Program-made: the position numbers and the translations under genes
Shown here: positions 1 through 8,429 of the stretch, one piece after another
How the letters are laid out: the number at the start of each line of letters is the position of its first letter
Position numbering within the stretch: the stretch's first letter is position 1
Source of the DNA: Streptomyces sp. PH10-H1
GTDB lineage: Bacteria; Actinomycetota; Actinomycetes; Streptomycetales; Streptomycetaceae
NCBI RefSeq assembly: GCF_030063355.1
Contig: NZ_JASISZ010000027.1
Span: 23,409 to 87,408 of the forward strand
Length of the DNA stretch: 64,000 nucleotides
Direction of reading: 5' to 3'
The notes under the pieces: generated by a model
The model's input: the letters and a program-made list of their open reading frames with translations, nothing else
Databases searched by the model: none
What the model was told of the DNA's origin: nothing

Positions 1-378
1 GTGACCCCGATCTTCAGCGCCTCCTACAGCGGACTGTTCAAGTCGTTCTTCGACGTGATCGACGACGGAGCACTCGCGGGAAAACCCGTCCTCATCGCGG
101 CCACCGGCGGCACCGCGCGGCACTCGCTCGCACTGGAGCACGCGCTGCGACCGCTCTTCGCCTACCTGCACTCTCTCGTCATGCCGACCGCCGTGTACGC
201 CGCCTCCGAGGACTGGGGCTCCGGAGGAGACGCGAGCACCGACGGCCTCGCCGCCCGGATCGCCCGCGCGGCGGGGGAACTGGCCGGCCACATGTCCGAC
301 CGGTCCACCACATCCCCACCGGCCGCCGACCAGGTGATCCCCTTCGCCCAGCAACTGGCGGCGCTCCGGCCCGCTTAG
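1..378 (+). CDS. NADPH-dependent FMN reductase, 3' part only (5' end outside the window)
   Basis: The 125 visible residues are the C-terminal part of a flavodoxin-fold FMN reductase. The opening PIFSASYSGLFKSF stretch is the loop that follows the flavin-binding strand in CE1759-type FMN reductases, and the helix-rich C-terminus ends in a normal TAG at 376-378. Such enzymes transfer electrons from NAD(P)H to FMN, often to feed a two-component monooxygenase. The GTG at base 1 is only the first codon in frame; family members run about 180-200 residues, so roughly 60 residues lie upstream. The partner oxygenase, if there is one, must also lie upstream, because the next gene downstream is unrelated. 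The family call is fairly secure; substrate and partner cannot be judged. Confidence 0.8.
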   Translation: MTPIFSASYSGLFKSFFDVIDDGALAGKPVLIAATGGTARHSLALEHALRPLFAYLHSLVMPTAVYAASEDWGSGGDASTDGLAARIARAAGELAGHMSDRSTTSPPAADQVIPFAQQLAALRPA

Positions 379-576
379 TCACGGCGACCGAGAATTGAGG
401 ACCACCTCGGTACCGCTTCTGCAATTCACCCCGACGGCCTCGGCCAGGTCCCGCCGGGACCAGCCACGCTCCGCGCGCAGGGCGGAGCCTGGCGCGGCCG
501 TCCGGGCCACGGTCACCCTCGGTAGCGCGTGCCAGTGCGCGCGTCCCGGGGCGGACAGTGGCACAGTGATCAGCAT
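379..576 (-). pseudogene. XRE-type helix-turn-helix regulator remnant
   Basis: A 65-codon minus-strand frame contains LRAERGWSRRDLAEAVGVN, which matches the first helices of the short Cro/C1-type regulators that normally continue with a recognition helix and about 40 more residues. Here the match stops at VN and is followed by unrelated residues and a stop. The N-terminal 30 residues also do not look like the family. I read it as an eroded regulator lying tail-to-tail with the FMN reductase, whose stop it abuts. A real but unusual small protein cannot be excluded. Confidence 0.45.
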
Positions 577-603
577 CCCCACCACATAGTGAGGCGTGCT
601 GGT

Positions 604-1389
604 ATGTCTTCTCTTGAACGCGCCGTCCAGGGAGCACCGTGCTGGGTGAGCCTGACCACCGCGGACCTGCCGGCCCTCAAGGCCTTCTACGGCGAGGTGC
701 TCGGCTGGAAGTACCGGCCCGGCTTCGGGCATGAGGAGTACGCCGTGGCGCTCAGCGACGGGGTGCCCATCGCCGGCCTCGGGGAGCGAGGGCACGTCCT
801 GGGCGTGCCGGCGTGCTGGTCGGTGCACTTCGCCGAGGACAGCGCGGACCTGGCCGCGGAGCGGATCCGCGAGCGCGGCGGTACCGTCGCCGTCGGCCCG
901 CTGGCCTTCGGTCCGGGGCGTGTGGCCTGGGCCATCGATCCGGCCGGCGCGCCCTTCGCCCTGTGGGAGGGCCCGCTGGATATGCAATGGGCCGTCGGCG
1001 GCGCGCGCCCCAGCGTCCGGCTCGACCTCCATACCCGGGATGTCTTCGCGGCGGCGATCTTCTACAGCGGGGCGCTGGGCTGGGACACCGAACCACCCGA
1101 ACGCTGCACCGTGCGCTACGAAGACGACCAGGTGTTCCTCGACATCAACGGGCGCACCGTCGCCGCCCTCCACGGTGGCGCGCTGGAGCAGGCGCCGGAT
1201 CCGAAGATCCGCCCGCGCTGGCAGGTCGCCTTTCGCACCCCCGACCCGGCCGCCGCTGCCGAACGCGCGGTGGCCGCCGGGGGCATGGTCGTCACACCGC
1301 CCGAGAACGAGCCTCCCGGGAGCGGCTCGACCGGACCGGGGATTCGGCTGCGGGATCCCTGGGACACCCTGTTCTGCGTGACCGCCTAG
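604..1389 (+). CDS. VOC-superfamily (glyoxalase-like) protein with two domains
   Basis: The 261-residue protein has two tandem vicinal-oxygen-chelate modules. The first, about residues 10-125, begins PCWVSLTTADLPALKAFYGEVLGW; the second, about 135-260, begins with the parallel SVRLDLHTRDVFAAAIFYSGALGW. The duplicated FY-x-x-LGW motif is the hallmark of actinobacterial two-domain VOC proteins related to glyoxalase I and bleomycin-resistance folds. ATG at 604 was chosen because the protein-like pattern starts there; an in-frame GTG at 529 would add 25 low-complexity residues. It is probably a metal-dependent enzyme or small-molecule binding protein of the cytoplasm. It stands alone between the XRE remnant and the MarR gene. 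Confidence 0.85.
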   Translation: MSSLERAVQGAPCWVSLTTADLPALKAFYGEVLGWKYRPGFGHEEYAVALSDGVPIAGLGERGHVLGVPACWSVHFAEDSADLAAERIRERGGTVAVGPLAFGPGRVAWAIDPAGAPFALWEGPLDMQWAVGGARPSVRLDLHTRDVFAAAIFYSGALGWDTEPPERCTVRYEDDQVFLDINGRTVAALHGGALEQAPDPKIRPRWQVAFRTPDPAAAAERAVAAGGMVVTPPENEPPGSGSTGPGIRLRDPWDTLFCVTA

Positions 1390-1447
1390 GGCCTGTCCGT
1401 GACCGGCCGGGCAGGCCCCGGACCTCAGCCCTGGACTCCGCTCCCAC

Positions 1448-1906
1448 TCACGATCCCGCTCCGCCCTCGTCCCGGATGGCCCGGATCGCCCGGCCGAGCA
1501 GGGAGCGCAGCATCTGCCGTTCCTCCGCGGTGAATTCACCGGCGATACGGCGTTCGATCACGACGGCTCGCTCGTCGGCGACGGCGAGCACCGCCCGGCC
1601 GCCGCCGGTGAGCCGGGTCTCCAGCACGTTGTGGTGCCACGGGTGCTGTGTGCGCTCGATCAGCGCGCGTTCCTCGAGGTTCTTCAGTACGACGCTCATC
1701 GCCTGCGGCGTCACCAGGCAGGCCCGCGCGAGTGCGGCCGCCGAGATGCCGGGTGAACCGGAGAGCGCGAAGAGCGCCGCGTACTGCGGCACGGTCACGC
1801 CGGCCGCCTTCACCGCCACGCTCTTCGCGGCGATGAGCTCCTGCTCGGCGCGCTTGATGTCGAGGCCGAGGCGTTCCTCTGCGGGCATGGTCACGGGATC
1901 GATCAT
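1448..1906 (-). CDS. MarR-family transcriptional regulator
   Basis: The 152-residue protein has the MarR layout: a long N-terminal dimerisation helix, then a winged helix at about residues 30-110 in which TPQAMSVVLKNLEERALIER is the recognition helix plus wing start, and a C-terminal dimerisation helix. It is divergent from the F420-type oxidoreductase at 1950, and the 43-base gap holds inverted repeats suited to a MarR dimer, so it probably controls itself and that neighbour. The start is uncertain: ATG codons at 1906, 1921 and 1924 are all possible and none has a good Shine-Dalgarno. I prefer 1906 because the family pattern starts at IDPVTMPAEERL. Confidence 0.85.
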   Translation of the reverse strand: MIDPVTMPAEERLGLDIKRAEQELIAAKSVAVKAAGVTVPQYAALFALSGSPGISAAALARACLVTPQAMSVVLKNLEERALIERTQHPWHHNVLETRLTGGGRAVLAVADERAVVIERRIAGEFTAEERQMLRSLLGRAIRAIRDEGGAGS

Positions 1907-1930
1907 ACGGCTCTTGCGCATCATCAAAAT

Positions 1931-1946
1931 ATTGATAACGTTCAAT
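1931..1946. promoter_or_regulatory. Probable MarR operator between divergent genes
   Basis: ATTGATAACGTTCAAT contains the 5-bp inverted repeat ATTGA-N6-TCAAT, the size and AT-richness expected of a MarR-dimer site. An overlapping repeat, ATCAA-N4-TTGAT, lies at 1923-1936. Both sit in the very short gap between the MarR gene and the oxidoreductase start at 1950, so a bound dimer would block both promoters. The sequence is seen directly; the regulator assignment is inference. Confidence 0.55.
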
Positions 1947-1949
1947 CTT

Positions 1950-2351
1950 ATGACAACTAAGCATGCAGTGATTCCCGACAGCCACGCCGATCTGCTGACC
2001 CGCCCCCTCTTCGTGCATCTGGCCACTAGGGGCCCGAACGGCATCCCGCACGTCAACCCGGTCTGGCAGATCTGGGACGGCGAGTTCCTCCGCTTCACCA
2101 CGACCCACGACCGCCGTAAATGCAAGAACGTGACGGCCGACCCAAAGGTGTCGGTCTCGGTGAACGACCCGGAGCAGCCCTACCGGTATCTGGAAGTACG
2201 CGGCACGGTCGAACGCGTCGAGCCCGACCCCTCGGGCGACTTCTTCGACGTCCTCGCGAAGCGGTACGGCCTGTCGTACGAGGCGCCGGTGGGCGACGCC
2301 GAGCGCCGGGTGATCCTGGTCGTACGCCCGGAACACACCACCCATCAGTGA
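1950..2351 (+). CDS. PPOX-class F420-dependent oxidoreductase
   Basis: The 133-residue protein is a small split-barrel flavin/deazaflavin protein. It starts with the family pattern LLTRPLFVHLATRGPNGIPHVNPVW, continues with a FTTTHDRRKCKNV cofactor-phosphate segment, and ends close to the usual 130-150 residues of the TIGR03618-like group. Members use F420 or FMN to reduce small substrates. No ribosome-binding site precedes ATG 1950, and the putative operator lies within 4-19 bases of the start, so the transcript may be leaderless. Divergence from the MarR gene suggests induction by a ligand of that regulator. The choice between F420 and FMN is inferred from the family. Confidence 0.8.
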   Translation: MTTKHAVIPDSHADLLTRPLFVHLATRGPNGIPHVNPVWQIWDGEFLRFTTTHDRRKCKNVTADPKVSVSVNDPEQPYRYLEVRGTVERVEPDPSGDFFDVLAKRYGLSYEAPVGDAERRVILVVRPEHTTHQ

Positions 2352-2381
2352 TCTCTGCCCCGCGCCCGGGCGGGGAGTGAG

Positions 2382-3028
2382 TCAGACGGTCGGCGGCTCT
2401 TCGGCCGGGAGGTCCGGGAGGTCCGGGAGACTCAGCTGCAGCCGCTCGAAGGCGGTGGGGTCGGCCGCTGCGGCAGGAAGTCCTTGATCTGCCGGGCACA
2501 GTCGAGCGCGCTGGCGTTGCCGGTGTCGCACTCGATGTCGTAGACGCCGTGCGCGTGGACCTGGGCGATCTGACGGGCGGCCAGTCCTGAGGGCCGGTTG
2601 CCGCGCGCCTGCTCGCGCCGTTCGAGTTCCGGCAAGGGACAGTGCACACCGACCAGGACGACGTCCTTGGGTGCGAACAGGGCCAGGCAGTCGAGCAGGC
2701 GCCACCGCGCACTCAGGACGTGGTCCACCACGATGTTGTTGCCGCCGGCGGCCATGCCGGCAACCGCGCGATGGAAGCCCATCCAGGTGTGTTTGAGCAC
2801 GGTCTACAGGTGGTCCGGAGTGAGGTCATGTCGTGCTCGCATGGCGTGAAACGCGTCCACCGGCATAAGGAAATACGTTTCGTCCAGGATCGGGAGGAGC
2901 TCCTCGGCGATGCTCGACTTCCCGGAACTCGACGTGCCGTTCAGGAAGATGTTCAGTCCGCCGGGCGGCTGTGAAGTCTCCGCCGGTCCGGCGGCAGAGC
3001 CGGGCCGGGCCTCCGCTGGAGCTGCCAT
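2382..3028 (-). pseudogene. Chloramphenicol phosphotransferase-like protein, disrupted
   Basis: Two minus-strand pieces in one frame make a CPT-like kinase: an N-terminal part with the P-loop GTSSSGKSS, and a C-terminal part with VVDHVLSARWRLLDCL and the VGVHCPLPELERREQARG motif typical of the family. Between them sits an in-frame TAG at 2804-2806, where relatives have a sense codon; CAG to TAG is a one-base change. Near the 3' end the family-like tail PTAFERLQLSLPDLP continues in another frame, so there is also a 1-nt shift in a C-run near 2455-2465, after which the annotated frame stops early. Intact members phosphorylate chloramphenicol or related hydroxyl groups. Two separate lesions argue for a true pseudogene. 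The start, ATG 3028, follows a GGGGGGA box. Confidence 0.7.
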
Positions 3029-3172
3029 CCTGTCGTCCCCCCGATCGCACGCCGGTGTCCGATCATGCCGCACCTCCCGGACGTGGACCGCCTTGGGGTC
3101 ACCGCCCGGATGCGGGACCCCGCGGCACGATCGTGATGATCTCCGGGCTCGCGTCGGCCGGCGCGGCCGGGG

Positions 3173-3334
3173 CTACTGCGGGGCGCCCTCGCGGTCCGCG
3201 TCGAACTCGTCGTCCGTCTCCGCCGCGGCGAACGGGAGAAGAGCCGGAGAGAGGAACGGGTCGGTCGACGGCCGCCCCGGAGCCGGGATCAGGGAGGATT
3301 CCGGGAGGACTGTTTCGGAGAACAAAGAGGGCAT
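3173..3334 (-). CDS. Small acidic peptide of unknown function (53 aa)
   Basis: A 53-residue frame begins at ATG 3334 preceded by AGAAGG at good spacing and ends at TAG 3173. The peptide is proline/serine-rich in its first half and has an acidic tail, AAETDDEFDADREG. There are no cysteines and no membrane segment. The layout resembles a leader-type small peptide, but no modification enzyme, protease or transporter is near, so I do not assign it to a RiPP class. It lies alone between the broken CPT gene and the broken SGNH gene. It could be a genuine small gene or a survivor from a deleted cluster. Confidence 0.4.
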   Translation of the reverse strand: MPSLFSETVLPESSLIPAPGRPSTDPFLSPALLPFAAAETDDEFDADREGAPQ

Positions 3335-3675
3335 GGGTACCTTCTGACAATCGGTCCCATCCACTGAGGCGGACAGGCAGCACTACCGGAAAGGTACATG
3401 CGTACGAATCAGCCTAGCTGGCGCCACGCCGCCGCGCTTCGCCGCTGGTCACTACGGCCGCGACCGCGCCATGAGTTGGCAGCCGAGGGGGCACCAAAGG
3501 GAGTGCCAGGACCGGGGCGGGGTGGGCCGCGACCCGGCCGCGACCGCCCGCGAACGCCCGTAGATCATCACGACCAGCGCATTGACGTCTCTCTGAAGCG
3601 CAGTTAACTTCTGTGAGCGCTCTCCGACTTCGTGCCCCGCCCCCCCCGCCGGCCGTCGAGTCTCCGGAGGTCCCC

Positions 3676-4563
3676 ATGAAGACAGTCCGGTTAGCTGCCG
3701 CCGTGCTTGCCTGTGCAGTGTGGACAACGTTGTCAGTCCATGACGCGAAAGCGGCCCTTCAAGCGCCGGTGATAACGCCCGTGAAAGCGCCCGCCTCAAG
3801 GGCGCGGAGCGACCGGACGGGGCGGGAGGAGGCGTCCGGGACCGATCGCGAGTGTCCTCGCGCTCATCGGGGCCGTCGGACTGGCGCTGCTCCCATCCGG
3901 TGCGCCCGCCGCGCAGCCGGCCCCGCCCGTTCTGCGGGTGATGCCGCTGGGCGACTCCATCACCTGGGGCGTCGGCAGCGCCAGGACCTCGTCGTACCGC
4001 CGGCCCCTCTGGGATCTGCTGGCCGGCCGGTCCCGCTACTCCGTGCGGTTCGTCGGCTCACAGTCATCCGGGAGTCTGCCCGACCTCTCCAACGAGGGAC
4101 ACAGCGGCTACACGATCGATCAGATCCGCGGCGGCATCGACGGATGGCTCAGGCCTTCTACGGACCGCTGGACCGGGCGTTCAGCGATGGATGGGCGGCA
4201 GGCGGAGCGCCGTTGGGCGCCGGCACCGAAGCGGGCGGAACGGGCAAGGTGCGCTGGGCCGACTTCGACGGTGACCGCGCGATGGACTACCTCGCGGTCG
4301 CCGGAAGCGGCGCGGTGTCCGTCTACCTCAACCGTGGAGGGGACGGACACGGCGGCTGGCTGTTGCTCGGCGGCATCGCCTCGGGCCTGACCACCAACGC
4401 CGACCAGGTCTCCTTCGCCGACTTCACGGGCGACGGGAACGCCGACTACCTCCTCACCGAGCCGGGCACCAACGCCGCCACCGTCTACAGCTGGAGAGGC
4501 GGCGACGGCCACGGCGGCTGGAACAACCTCGGGCGCGTCGCCTCCGGCGTCCCCATCGGCTGA
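3676..4563 (+). pseudogene. Secreted SGNH/GDSL hydrolase with FG-GAP repeats, internally deleted and frameshifted
   Basis: A signal-peptide start with a strong GGAGG box lies at ATG 3676 (MKTVRLAAAVLACAVWTTL), with a TTA codon at codon 6. The hydrolase begins in another frame: a second hydrophobic stretch at about 3862, then VMPLGDSITWG (block I GDS) and EGHSGYTIDQI. Near 4145 the catalytic domain breaks off and the sequence jumps to MAQAFYGPLDRAFSDGW, which belongs near the end of the SGNH domain. About 100 residues with the later catalytic blocks are missing. The last 100 residues hold two FG-GAP/VCBS repeats (ADFDGDRAMDYL, ADFTGDGNADYL) and a normal stop. Intact relatives are secreted esterases. 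The protein cannot be catalytic as it stands. Confidence 0.75.
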
Positions 4564-4602
4564 GAGGTCCATCCGCAGCACCCGGCTTGGCGGCATGGCA
4601 CC

Positions 4603-5124
4603 ATGCTGAGCGTGGACACCTCTGACGACACGACTCCTGCCGCTCAAGCGGTGCGTGACCGCTGGCGCGCCCGGGAGGCGCCCGAGGGAGACGTCATCAT
4701 GTTCGCCGACGGCTCGCTCGCGGTGATGCGCCTCATGCGGTTCTCCCCGGCCGATCGGCTCCACGACCGGCGGGCCGAGCAGTGGAGTTGGTGGGAGCTG
4801 CTACGAGCCACCGAGTGGAACGCCGGTGGCTGGGTGGACATCGACACGGTGTTCGCCTCGTGCGCCTTCGCCGGAAGCCGGGTCCTGGCGGGTGAGTCGT
4901 CGGACCACGGCAGCATCGGCTGGGTCGCCGTGACCGAGGACGGCGACGAGGGCGCACTGCGATGGCTGGCGGTCTCCCAATCGTCGAACCCCTTCTGCGA
5001 GGTCACCCTGGACGAGCACACGGTGACCGCCACCAGTACCGCGGGCCGCATCTGGACCTTCCCCCGGGACGCCCCGCAACAGGTCAGGATCACCGAGGAT
5101 CCGGACTACCCCTGGCTCCGCTGA
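4603..5124 (+). CDS. Hypothetical protein (173 aa)
   Basis: The 173-residue soluble protein is rich in Trp and acidic residues, without signal peptide, membrane helix or a motif I recognise. Its codon use is typical of the neighbours (strong G/C third-position bias), which supports it as coding. The start at ATG 4603 is followed by SVDTSDDTTPAAQAVRDRW; no strong ribosome-binding site is visible. It follows the broken hydrolase by 39 bases and is convergent with the GH64 pseudogene. The SMI1/KNR4-like or immunity-protein type of fold would fit the length and composition, but I cannot demonstrate it. Confidence 0.6.
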   Translation: MLSVDTSDDTTPAAQAVRDRWRAREAPEGDVIMFADGSLAVMRLMRFSPADRLHDRRAEQWSWWELLRATEWNAGGWVDIDTVFASCAFAGSRVLAGESSDHGSIGWVAVTEDGDEGALRWLAVSQSSNPFCEVTLDEHTVTATSTAGRIWTFPRDAPQQVRITEDPDYPWLR

Positions 5125-5242
5125 CGACCCGACGCGACGACGCGACAGGATGACCCGACGAGTGGCCCGGCCGCGTCCTGGGTGGTCGCTTCCAGAACGT
5201 GGCCGGGCGGTTCTCCGGGACCTGACTGACGCGGGTGACGCT

Positions 5243-6408
5243 CTAACTGAACGGGTCCAGGGTGATGTACGCCTGCTGCGGGTTGGGGTCGTTCACCAGC
5301 GACTCGTAGGTGTCGACATCGTCGAAGGCGAAGGCGTAGGCCTTGCCGTCGGCCATCTGCGCGTGAATCTTGCGGGCGTAGTGGTTGGTCACCGCGTCCA
5401 GGTAGAAGTTCGCGGAACTCGTGTCGGGCTGGTTCGCGTTGACGAGCAGGGTCGAGCGGTTGTACCCCGCGCACAGCGTGCGGGAGATCGGGCCGCGTAC
5501 CAGGTCGTTCGGCGCGTCCAGCAGCTTGTGGCAGCCGAAGACGCTGTCGGTGTCGGGTTTCTGGAAGGAGGTGACGACCCCTCCGGAGCTGTTGGTGAAG
5601 TTCATGACGTTGTCGGAGATCCTGCCGAAGTACTTGGTGTTCGGCTGGTCGGCGAACGGCGTCACCGTCAGGGTGGAGGTCGTGTACTTGCTCCACACCC
5701 GGTTGATGTAGTCGTTCATGACGGTGGCCGGCAGCGCACCCGACTCGATGCCGTGGCCGGGCGCGAGGGCGCGCAGGACAGTGCCGTCCGAGCGGGTCTG
5801 GATCAGATTGGCCCAGCCGCCCGGCTGACCCCGCAGGGCAGTGAAGAAACCGTTGTAGCCAACGGGCTTGAGGTGACCGGTGCTCTTGGTGGAACCGTTG
5901 GGGATCTTGACGCCGACGGCGTAGGGGGCCGAGAACATGTCGACCTGGGTGCTGTTGATCCACAGCCCCGAGTCATTGAGCGTGTGTTCGGACCAGTTGA
6001 AGAGAATATTCCGGTTCGGGTCGCTCGGGTTCTGCACCGCGGCTGCACCAGTCCGCCCGTGGTCAGCTTGAAGGCGAGCTTCTGGCCGTAGGAGAAATAG
6101 ACCCTCCCGGAGAACTTCGGCATCTGGATCGTCATGGACTGGCCGTTGGCCGGTCCGGCGATCGACGCGTCCGGCGCCGGAGTCGGCGGATTTCCGCCGG
6201 CGGGCCAGGCGTGGAACGTACCGCTCGCGTCGGCCCACCTCTGCCGGCCGGTCGAGAGCCGGGTCCCGATGTCGTAGACGTAGATCTGGTCGCCGCGCCC
6301 GGAGTTGTTCGTCAAGGTGAGTGGGATGGTCGCGGGTACCACGGCCCCGGCGGGGGCGATGGGGCCGAGTGCGGCGAATCCTGCGGCCAGGAGCGCAGCC
6401 ACGATCAA
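5243..6408 (-). pseudogene. GH64 beta-1,3-glucanase (thaumatin-like), frameshifted, 5' end eroded
   Basis: The minus strand encodes a GH64-type glucanase in two frames. The N-terminal part runs from a signal-like stretch through PATIPLTLTNNSGRGDQIYVYDIGT to KLTTGGLVQP. The rest resumes one frame away at AVQNPSDPNRNILFNWSEHT and continues through MNDYINRVWSKYTTS to the end. A single missing base near 6040-6050 explains the switch. The 5' end is also suspect: the only start is TTG 6408, there is no ribosome-binding site, and a fragment of another gene abuts it. Intact relatives are secreted and release oligosaccharides from fungal laminarin-type glucan. If the frameshift were a sequencing error, the 5' lesion would still need explaining. 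Confidence 0.75.
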
Positions 6409-6416
6409 CGAGATTC

Positions 6417-6629
6417 TTGCCTCTCCTGATGCGGGACGCCAAGGCGGCGGCCAACCACGATGCGTTCCTGGCCGCCGCCTGCCTCGGCTTCGTCGCCCTG
6501 CTCGTCGTGCTGCTCCTGATGCCGCGCCCGAAGCATCGAAGTAGCAGTGGTGCGGTGGTGACCCGACGCGATGTCAGGTGCAGATGCACTTCACCCTGTG
6601 GCAGCGTGGACAAACAACGCGCCTGCTGA
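6417..6629 (+). pseudogene. C-terminal fragment of an MFS drug transporter
   Basis: On the plus strand, LLMRDAKAAANHDAFLAAACLGFVALLVVLLLMPR reads as a DAF-type loop followed by one hydrophobic helix and a basic tail. This is what the end of a 14-TM EmrB/QacA-type transporter looks like. No earlier transmembrane segments exist in any frame upstream; that DNA is the truncated 5' end of the glucanase gene. The join at about 6410-6425 therefore looks like a deletion scar between two oppositely oriented genes. Confidence 0.45.
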
Positions 6630-6976
6630 CGTCAACGGGCGAATGCGGATCCATGGCGCGCTCCTGACTCCTCGTACGGCCACCGCTGTGCTAGACCGGC
6701 AGCTCTGTGCTCTCTTACTAGGACGCTCCGAGCCAGGGCATGGGTTCGCCTCTGACGAGAATTCATAGCGAGAACTGAGAAGCCATGTACGCCTGCGCTG
6801 CACTCATCAGCCGAATTGGGTAGGTTCCTCCCAGTGATGTACCGCGCGTCGGGGGACGGCAGTTCACCCGGTTTCGGGCGGCACCTGCGGCACGTGCTCG
6901 TGCGGGCATCCTGACCCAAGTGGAGCGGAGCGAAGCTCCCAGGAGCGTGAGTTGGAGGGGAGATCAGGCGCGTGGT
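6630..6976. other. Non-coding stretch, nothing recognised
   Basis: About 350 bases contain only short frames with poor codon use. The stretch 6705-6800 is less GC-rich than its surroundings, with TA-containing hexamers, but I could not fix a promoter. No RNA gene is evident. Confidence 0.5.
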
Positions 6977-7006
6977 GTGGGGGCCACCCGGACGGGCGAC
7001 CCCCAC
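6977..7006 (-). terminator. Terminator of the cold-shock gene
   Basis: GTGGGGG at 6977-6983 pairs with CCCCCAC at 7000-7006 around a 16-base loop, 19 bases past the stop of the cold-shock gene. It is an actinobacterial-type hairpin without a U-run. Confidence 0.6.
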
Positions 7007-7025
7007 ATCCGCGCGCGGCCGAGTG

Positions 7026-7229
7026 TCAGCCGCGGACGATGTTCTCTGCCTGCGGGCCCTTTTGACCCTGCCCGATGTCGAAGGTCACGTGCTCGCCCTC
7101 AGTGAGCTCGCGATAGCCGTCGCCCGAGATGTTGGAGTAGTGGGCAAAGACGTCGGCGCCGCCGCCGTCCTGGGCGATGAACCCGAAGCCCTTTTCCGCG
7201 TTGAACCACTTCACCGTGCCGCTGGCCAT
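7026..7229 (-). CDS. csp: Cold-shock protein (CspA family)
   Basis: The 67-residue protein is a single OB-fold cold-shock domain with both RNA-binding motifs intact: KGFGFIAQ (RNP1, about residues 13-20) and VFAHYSNI (RNP2-like, about 27-34). Length and sequence are standard for Streptomyces Csp proteins, which bind single-stranded RNA/DNA and melt RNA structure. GAAGGA lies about 10 bases upstream of ATG 7229. About 150 bases of leader are available for the cold-inducible 5' UTR known in the family, but I see no distinctive box. It is monocistronic with its own hairpin. The family is certain; temperature regulation is inferred. Confidence 0.95.
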   Translation of the reverse strand: MASGTVKWFNAEKGFGFIAQDGGGADVFAHYSNISGDGYRELTEGEHVTFDIGQGQKGPQAENIVRG

Positions 7230-7382
7230 CGTTTCTGCGTCCTTCGTCCGTAAAAGAGCCGCCCGGAGCGGGCGTTGCAGACATCCCCTGTCAGGTTGTC
7301 CGCCCCCGTTCTACCCCACTCGTGAGCTGTTTATCCGAACGCGCATGCTGCGACATCAAGTTCCGCGCCCGGCGCGCGCTGG

Positions 7383-8429
7383 TCAGCGGCTGGGGGACGA
7401 GGCGTCGGCGATGAGCTTGCGGGGCTGCCCGGTCCCGTCGGACGGGACGGCCCAGACGTCGGAGCCGCCCTTGCCCCGGGCTCTGGCGTACATGACGGTG
7501 TTCGCGTCGAACCATACGGCCTGGTCGTCGATGCTCTCCGGCTCGGCCAGCGGGGTCTCGCGCATCGTCGCCAGGTCGAGCACGTACAGCCGCCAGGGTT
7601 TCGCCGCGTCGGAGGAGACCCGCTTCTTGAACACCACGCGTGTGCCGTCCGGCGACAGGGAGGGGCATTCGGCGTTCTCGCGCAGGGTGTGCGCTTCCCA
7701 CTTCCCGTAGTCGCCCTGGACGAGGTAGGTCTTCCCCTTCGTCGTCACGGTCGCGTAGAAGCGGTTGTCGTCCGCGGCGAAGGTCACTCCCCAGAAGTTG
7801 ACGTCGGACGCCCGGTAGCGGTGGCCGTCGATGAACAGCGGGATGTCCTCGATGTTCAGTACCGCGTAGCCGGTACGGGTGTCGAGGATGCCGGTCCAGG
7901 TGGAGAAGCCGCCCTTGTTGTAGGAGTCGCCCTGCAGGAAAACGGTCCAGGACACCATGCGCCCGCTGGGTGAGACACGGGCGCGGTTGGGGATGCCCGA
8001 GAGTCTCACCCGGCGGATCTCACGCAGCTGACGGTCGACGATCAGGGCGTAGGTCCTGGGCACTGCGCCGGTGCGGGTGATGAGGCAGACGCCGGTGCCG
8101 GACGCACTGTAGAAGCGCTCACAGCCCAGACCGCTGATCGTGCGGACGGCGCCGGCAGCGGTGGTCCCGGCCGCGGTGACGGGTGTCGCGGTGGCCGGGG
8201 TCGCGTCGGCCGCGGTCGCCGCGATGTTGCCGTAGCCCCCTCCGGGGGCGGTGGAGCGGAAGAGCAGTTGGCCGGGGCGGGCGGTGTCGAGCGGAGCGCC
8301 GTGGAAGGCCGGAGTCGCCTCGCGCTTCGCCGCGTGGACGCTGTAACCGACCCCGAGGCCGGCGAGCGCCAGCAGGACGCCGGTCAGCGCGAACAGCCGG
8401 AGCCGGGTGGGCCGCTGGAACACGGTCAT
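7383..8429 (-). CDS. Membrane-anchored TolB-like beta-propeller protein
   Basis: The 348-residue protein has a short basic N-terminus, a signal-anchor helix at about residues 9-31 (LFALTGVLLALAGLGVGYSV), an Ala/Thr-rich linker, and a TolB/WD40-like propeller with repeated blades such as ARVSPSGRMVSW, SLSPDGTRVVFKKR and SDVWAVPSDGTGQPRKLI. It is expected to sit outside the membrane as a binding or scaffold module. ATG 8429 overlaps the TGA of the upstream MFS gene (ATGA), so it is translationally coupled as last gene of a three-gene operon (secreted peptide, exporter, propeller). The propeller may sense or bind the exported compound; the sequence shows only co-transcription. Confidence 0.8.
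   Translation of the reverse strand: MTVFQRPTRLRLFALTGVLLALAGLGVGYSVHAAKREATPAFHGAPLDTARPGQLLFRSTAPGGGYGNIAATAADATPATATPVTAAGTTAAGAVRTISGLGCERFYSASGTGVCLITRTGAVPRTYALIVDRQLREIRRVRLSGIPNRARVSPSGRMVSWTVFLQGDSYNKGGFSTWTGILDTRTGYAVLNIEDIPLFIDGHRYRASDVNFWGVTFAADDNRFYATVTTKGKTYLVQGDYGKWEAHTLRENAECPSLSPDGTRVVFKKRVSSDAAKPWRLYVLDLATMRETPLAEPESIDDQAVWFDANTVMYARARGKGGSDVWAVPSDGTGQPRKLIADASSPSR

Noticed and set aside
3173..3334. RiPP precursor assignment for the acidic peptide
   Set aside because: No modification enzyme, protease or transporter is near, and the core motif fits no class I know. Kept only as a small gene.
6630..7025. Small RNA or tRNA gene before the cold-shock gene
   Set aside because: No cloverleaf or conserved RNA motif; only the terminator hairpin is convincing.
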